NCBI GenBank assembly: GCA_005884255.1
Contig: VBDL01000147.1
Coordinates: 1-9,243 of the forward strand
DNA from: Betaproteobacteria bacterium
Lineage (GTDB): Bacteria; Pseudomonadota; Gammaproteobacteria; Burkholderiales; Burkholderiaceae_C
Direction: 5' to 3'
DNA: 9,243 bases
This document shows, in pieces, positions 6,257 through 9,243 of this stretch. Positions within the stretch are counted from its first letter, which is position 1; every line of letters starts with the position of its first letter. The notes below the pieces were generated by a model. That model was not told where the DNA came from, did not search any database, and saw nothing but the letters and a program-made list of their open reading frames with translations. Both the position numbers and the translations under genes were made by a program.

Positions 6257-9243
6257 ATGCAGTTGCCCTCTCTCAGCCCCGGCAAGCGCTTCACGCTGCC
6301 ACGCCCTCTCGGTTCGGCCGATGCTCTGCTGCTCGCGCGTTTCGCGCAGCGTGAAGCGCAAGCGCAGCGCCTCACCGCGATCATCAGCGCCGAGCCCGCC
6401 GACACGCAGCGCCTCGAGGATGAGCTCAAGTTCTTCGCGCCGGAGCTGCGCGTGGCGGTGTTCCCCGATTGGGAAACGCTGCCCTACGACACCTTCAGCC
6501 CGCACCAGGACCTGATTTCCGAGCGCCTGGCCACGCTCTGGCGCATCCAGCAGCGCGAGGTCGATGTGGTGTTGCTGCCGGCATCGACGGCGCTCGCGCG
6601 GCTGGCGCCGCCGTCGTTCCTTGCCGGCTACACCTTCCACTTCAAGCAGAAGTCGCGGCTCGACTCGATGAAGCCGGCCTGAAGGCGCAGCTCACGCTGG
6701 CTGGCTACACGCACGTGAGCCAGGTCGTGTCGCCGGGCGAATACGCCGTGCGCGGCGGGCTGATCGACCTCTTCCCGATGGGCTCGAACGTGCCCTATCG
6801 CGTGGACCTGTTCGGCGACGAGGTCGATTCGATCCGCACCTTCGATCCCGACTCACAGCGCAGCCTCTACCCGGTGCCGGAAGTGCGCCTGCTGCCCGGC
6901 CGCGAGTTCCCCATCGACGAAGAGGCCCGCGCGAAGTTCCGCGCTCGTTGGCGCGAGAAGATGGAAGGCGACCCGAGCAAGTCGCGCATCTACAAGGACA
7001 TCGGCGCGGGTCTGGCCAGCGGTGGCATCGAGTTCTACCTGCCGCTGTTCTTCGACGCGACGGCAACGATCTTCGACTACCTGGCCGAGACCGCCGCGCT
7101 GGTGCTGCACGGCGAGATCGACGAGGCGCTCAAGCGCTTCTGGGCCGACACGCGCGAACGGCATCGCTTCCTGCAGCACGACCCGGAGCGGCCGATCCTG
7201 CCGCCAGAAGACCTGTACCTGAAGGCCGAGGACTTCTTCGCGCTGGCCAATGCGCACGCACTGCTCGCGCTGCGCGGCGCCGGTGAGACAGGGTGGGCGC
7301 GCCCACTTCCGGACGTCGCCATCGCGCGAGGCTCTGAAGAGCCCCTGCGCACGCTCCAGCTGCATCTGGCGCAAACGCCGCACCGCGTGCTGATCGCCGC
7401 CGAAAGCGAGGGCCGGCGTGAGAGCCTGCTCGAGCTGCTGCGCGAGCACAAGATCAGTCCGCCGAGCGTCGCCTCGCTCGAGGAGTTCGATGCCGGCAGC
7501 GAGCGGGTAGCGCTGGTCGTCGCGCCGCTGGCCGAGGGCTTCTTCTGGCACGAGCCGGCAGAAGCGCGCGCGCTGCAGTTCATCACCGAGACCGAACTGT
7601 TCGCGACGCCGCCGACCACGCGGCGCCGGCGCAAGCAGGAGCAGGTCAGCAATGTCGACGCGCTGATCAAGGACCTGTCGGAGCTGAAGGTGGGCGACCC
7701 GGTGGTGCATGCCAACCACGGCATCGGCCGCTACCAGGGCTTGCTCAACATCGACCTGGGCGACGGGGCCAGCGAGTTCCTGCACCTCGAATACGCGGAC
7801 AAGGCGACGCTGTACGTACCGGTGGCTCAGCTGCATCTGATCAGCCGCTACACCGGCGTCAGCGCCGACGAGGCGCCGCTGCACAGGCTCGGCTCCGGCC
7901 AATGGGAGAAGGCCAAGCGCAAGGCTGCCGAGCAGGTGCGCGATACAGCGGCCGAGCTGCTCAACCTCTATGCACGGCGTGCAGCGCGCGAGGGCTTCGC
8001 GTTCCGCTTCTCGCCGCACGACTACGAAACCTTCGCCGCCGACTTCGGCTTCGAGGAAACGCCGGACCAGCGCGCCGCCATCCACGCGGTGATCCAGGAC
8101 ATGATCAGCCCGAAGCCAATGGACCGCCTGGTGTGCGGCGACGTCGGCTTCGGCAAGACCGAGGTCGCGCTGCGCGCCGCCTTCGTCGCGGTGCATGGCG
8201 GCAAGCAAGTGGCGCTGCTCGCGCCGACCACGCTGCTCGCGGAGCAGCACTACCAGAACCTCATCGACCGCTTCGGCAAATGGCCGGTGAAGGTGGCCGA
8301 GCTGTCGCGCTTCCGCTCCGCGAAGGAAGTGAAGGCGGCGCTCGAAGGACTGGAGGCCGGCATGATCGACATCGTCGTCGGCACGCACAAGCTCCTGAGC
8401 CAGAGCGTGAAGTTCAAGCGCCTGGGGCTGCTGGTGATCGACGAGGAGCACCGCTTCGGCGTGCGCCACAAGGAGGCGATCAAGGCGATGCGCGCCGAGG
8501 TCGATGTACTCACGCTGACGGCGACACCGATCCCGCGCACGCTGGGCATGGCACTGGAGGGCTTGCGCGACCTCAGCGTGATCGCCACCGCGCCGCAGCG
8601 GCGCCTGGCGATCAAGACCTTCGTACGCAACGAATCGACCGGCACCATCCGCGAGGCCGTGCTGCGCGAGCTCAAGCGCGGCGGCCAGGTCTACTTCCTG
8701 CACAACGAGGTGGAGACCATCCAGGCACGCCGCGCCAAGCTGGAGGAACTGCTGCCCGAGGCGCGCATCGCCGTCGCCCACGGCCAGATGCCTGAACGCC
8801 AGCTCGAAGCGGTGATGCGCGACTTCGTCGCCCAGCGCCACAACGTGCTCTTGTGCTCGACGATCATCGAGACCGGCATCGATGTGCCGAGCGCCAACAC
8901 CATCGTCATCAGCCGGGCCGACAAGTTCGGCCTCGCGCAGCTGCATCAGCTGCGCGGCCGGGTCGGGCGCTCGCACCACCAGGCCTATGCCTACCTGATG
9001 GTGCCCGATGTCCAGGGCCTCACCAAGCAGGCTGCGCAGCGCCTCGAGGCGATCCAGCAGATGGAAGAGCTCGGCTCGGGCTTCTACCTCGCGATGCACG
9101 ACCTCGAGATCCGCGGCGCCGGCGAGGTGCTCGGCGAGAACCAGAGCGGCAACATGATGGAGGTCGGCTTCCAGCTCTACAACGACATGCTGGCCGAGGC
9201 GGTGCGCTCATTGAAGGCCGGCCGCGAGCCCGACCTGCTGTCG
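6257..9243 (+). pseudogene. mfd: Transcription-repair coupling factor Mfd, frameshifted and cut by the right edge
   Basis: Mfd removes RNA polymerase stalled at DNA lesions and recruits UvrA. The frame from ATG 6257 gives about 135 family-like residues (PDWETLPYDTFSPHQD, then PSFLAGYTFHFKQK) and ends at TGA 6680-6682. The rest continues in another frame from 6667 to the window end, 859 codons without a stop. Numbered as a repaired protein, the order is the UvrB-like module, the polymerase-interaction domain (about 477-533, VGDPVVHANHGIGRYQG), Walker A GDVGFGKT (626-633), DEEH (727-730), TATPIPRT (753-760), QLRGRVGRS (896-904) and the TRG motif (RGAGEVLGENQSG, from about 951). These positions agree with E. 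coli Mfd. The final ~150 residues are outside the window. The break is a duplicated CTCGA at 6659-6668; deleting one copy restores RLDEAGLKAQL. It is either a true mutation or a sequence error. No Shine-Dalgarno is seen. Confidence 0.9.
6659..6668 (+). repeat. Tandem CTCGA duplication that breaks mfd
   Basis: Two adjacent copies of CTCGA (6659-6663 and 6664-6668) lie exactly where the Mfd frame changes. With one copy the codons read CGG CTC GAT GAA GCC GGC, giving RLDEAG and joining smoothly to the downstream frame. With two copies the frame reads RLDSMKPA and stops. Confidence 0.85.

Noticed and set aside
6659..6682. Programmed ribosomal frameshift in mfd
   Set aside because: No slippery heptamer or downstream stem is evident, Mfd is not known to use frameshifting, and removing one CTCGA copy restores family sequence exactly.
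7902..8795. A separate 297-codon plus-strand gene within mfd
   Set aside because: It lies in another frame over the helicase motifs and shows only Arg/Ala-rich shadow composition.
6853..9099. A 748-codon open frame on the minus strand opposite mfd
   Set aside because: Its composition is the mirror of a GC-rich coding strand, with no recognisable domain, while the plus strand carries all Mfd motifs in order.
1..9243. Defence island, prophage, insertion sequence, toxin-antitoxin pair or CRISPR array
   Set aside because: No transposase, integrase, terminal inverted repeat, spaced repeat array or small paired genes were seen; the genes are ordinary chromosomal ones.

Overview
The window is visibly GC-rich and almost fully coding, with G or C at most third codon positions. 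Its gene content fits a betaproteobacterium of the order Burkholderiales (Rubrivivax/Leptothrix/Comamonadaceae-like). This rests on the surE-pcm pair with a long Pcm N-terminal extension, the wording of the IspD and Mfd motifs, and a LuxR-type response regulator followed by a multi-spanning kinase. The placement comes from remembered family sequence, not from a search. No tRNA, rRNA, CRISPR array, insertion sequence, phage gene or other mobile element was found. No stretch over 300 bases lacks a gene.

Layout. (1) Bases 1-1332, minus strand: surE followed by pcm, joined by a GTGA stop/start overlap; pcm runs off the left edge. In many proteobacteria nlpD and rpoS come next, but that is outside this window. 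(2) 1333-1452: a divergent control region with candidate promoters for both sides and an array of GTGACG half-sites. (3) 1453-2393, plus strand: a zinc-free NADPH:quinone-reductase-like MDR gene whose 5' end is damaged. The natural ribosome site and ATG are present but out of frame with the body. (4) 2394-2493: a strong GC hairpin and a candidate promoter. (5) 2494-5536, plus strand: a two-component operon of a NarL/LuxR-type regulator and a 761-residue kinase with about 8-10 membrane helices. (6) 5519-6229, minus strand: ispD, convergent with the kinase gene and overlapping it by 18 bp. (7) 6230-6256: a 27-bp divergent gap holding a 10-bp palindrome that reads as a -10 box on both strands. 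(8) 6257-9243, plus strand: mfd, cut by the right edge and split by a 5-bp tandem duplication near codon 136.

The genes mostly serve household or stress functions: stationary-phase protein and nucleotide upkeep (surE, pcm), isoprenoid precursor synthesis (ispD) and transcription-coupled repair (mfd). The kinase/regulator pair is the only signalling unit and its stimulus is unknown. I see no clear new defence or mobile system. The most noteworthy points are the two broken reading frames, the symmetric ispD/mfd promoter, the half-site array before the reductase gene, and the unusual sensor architecture.
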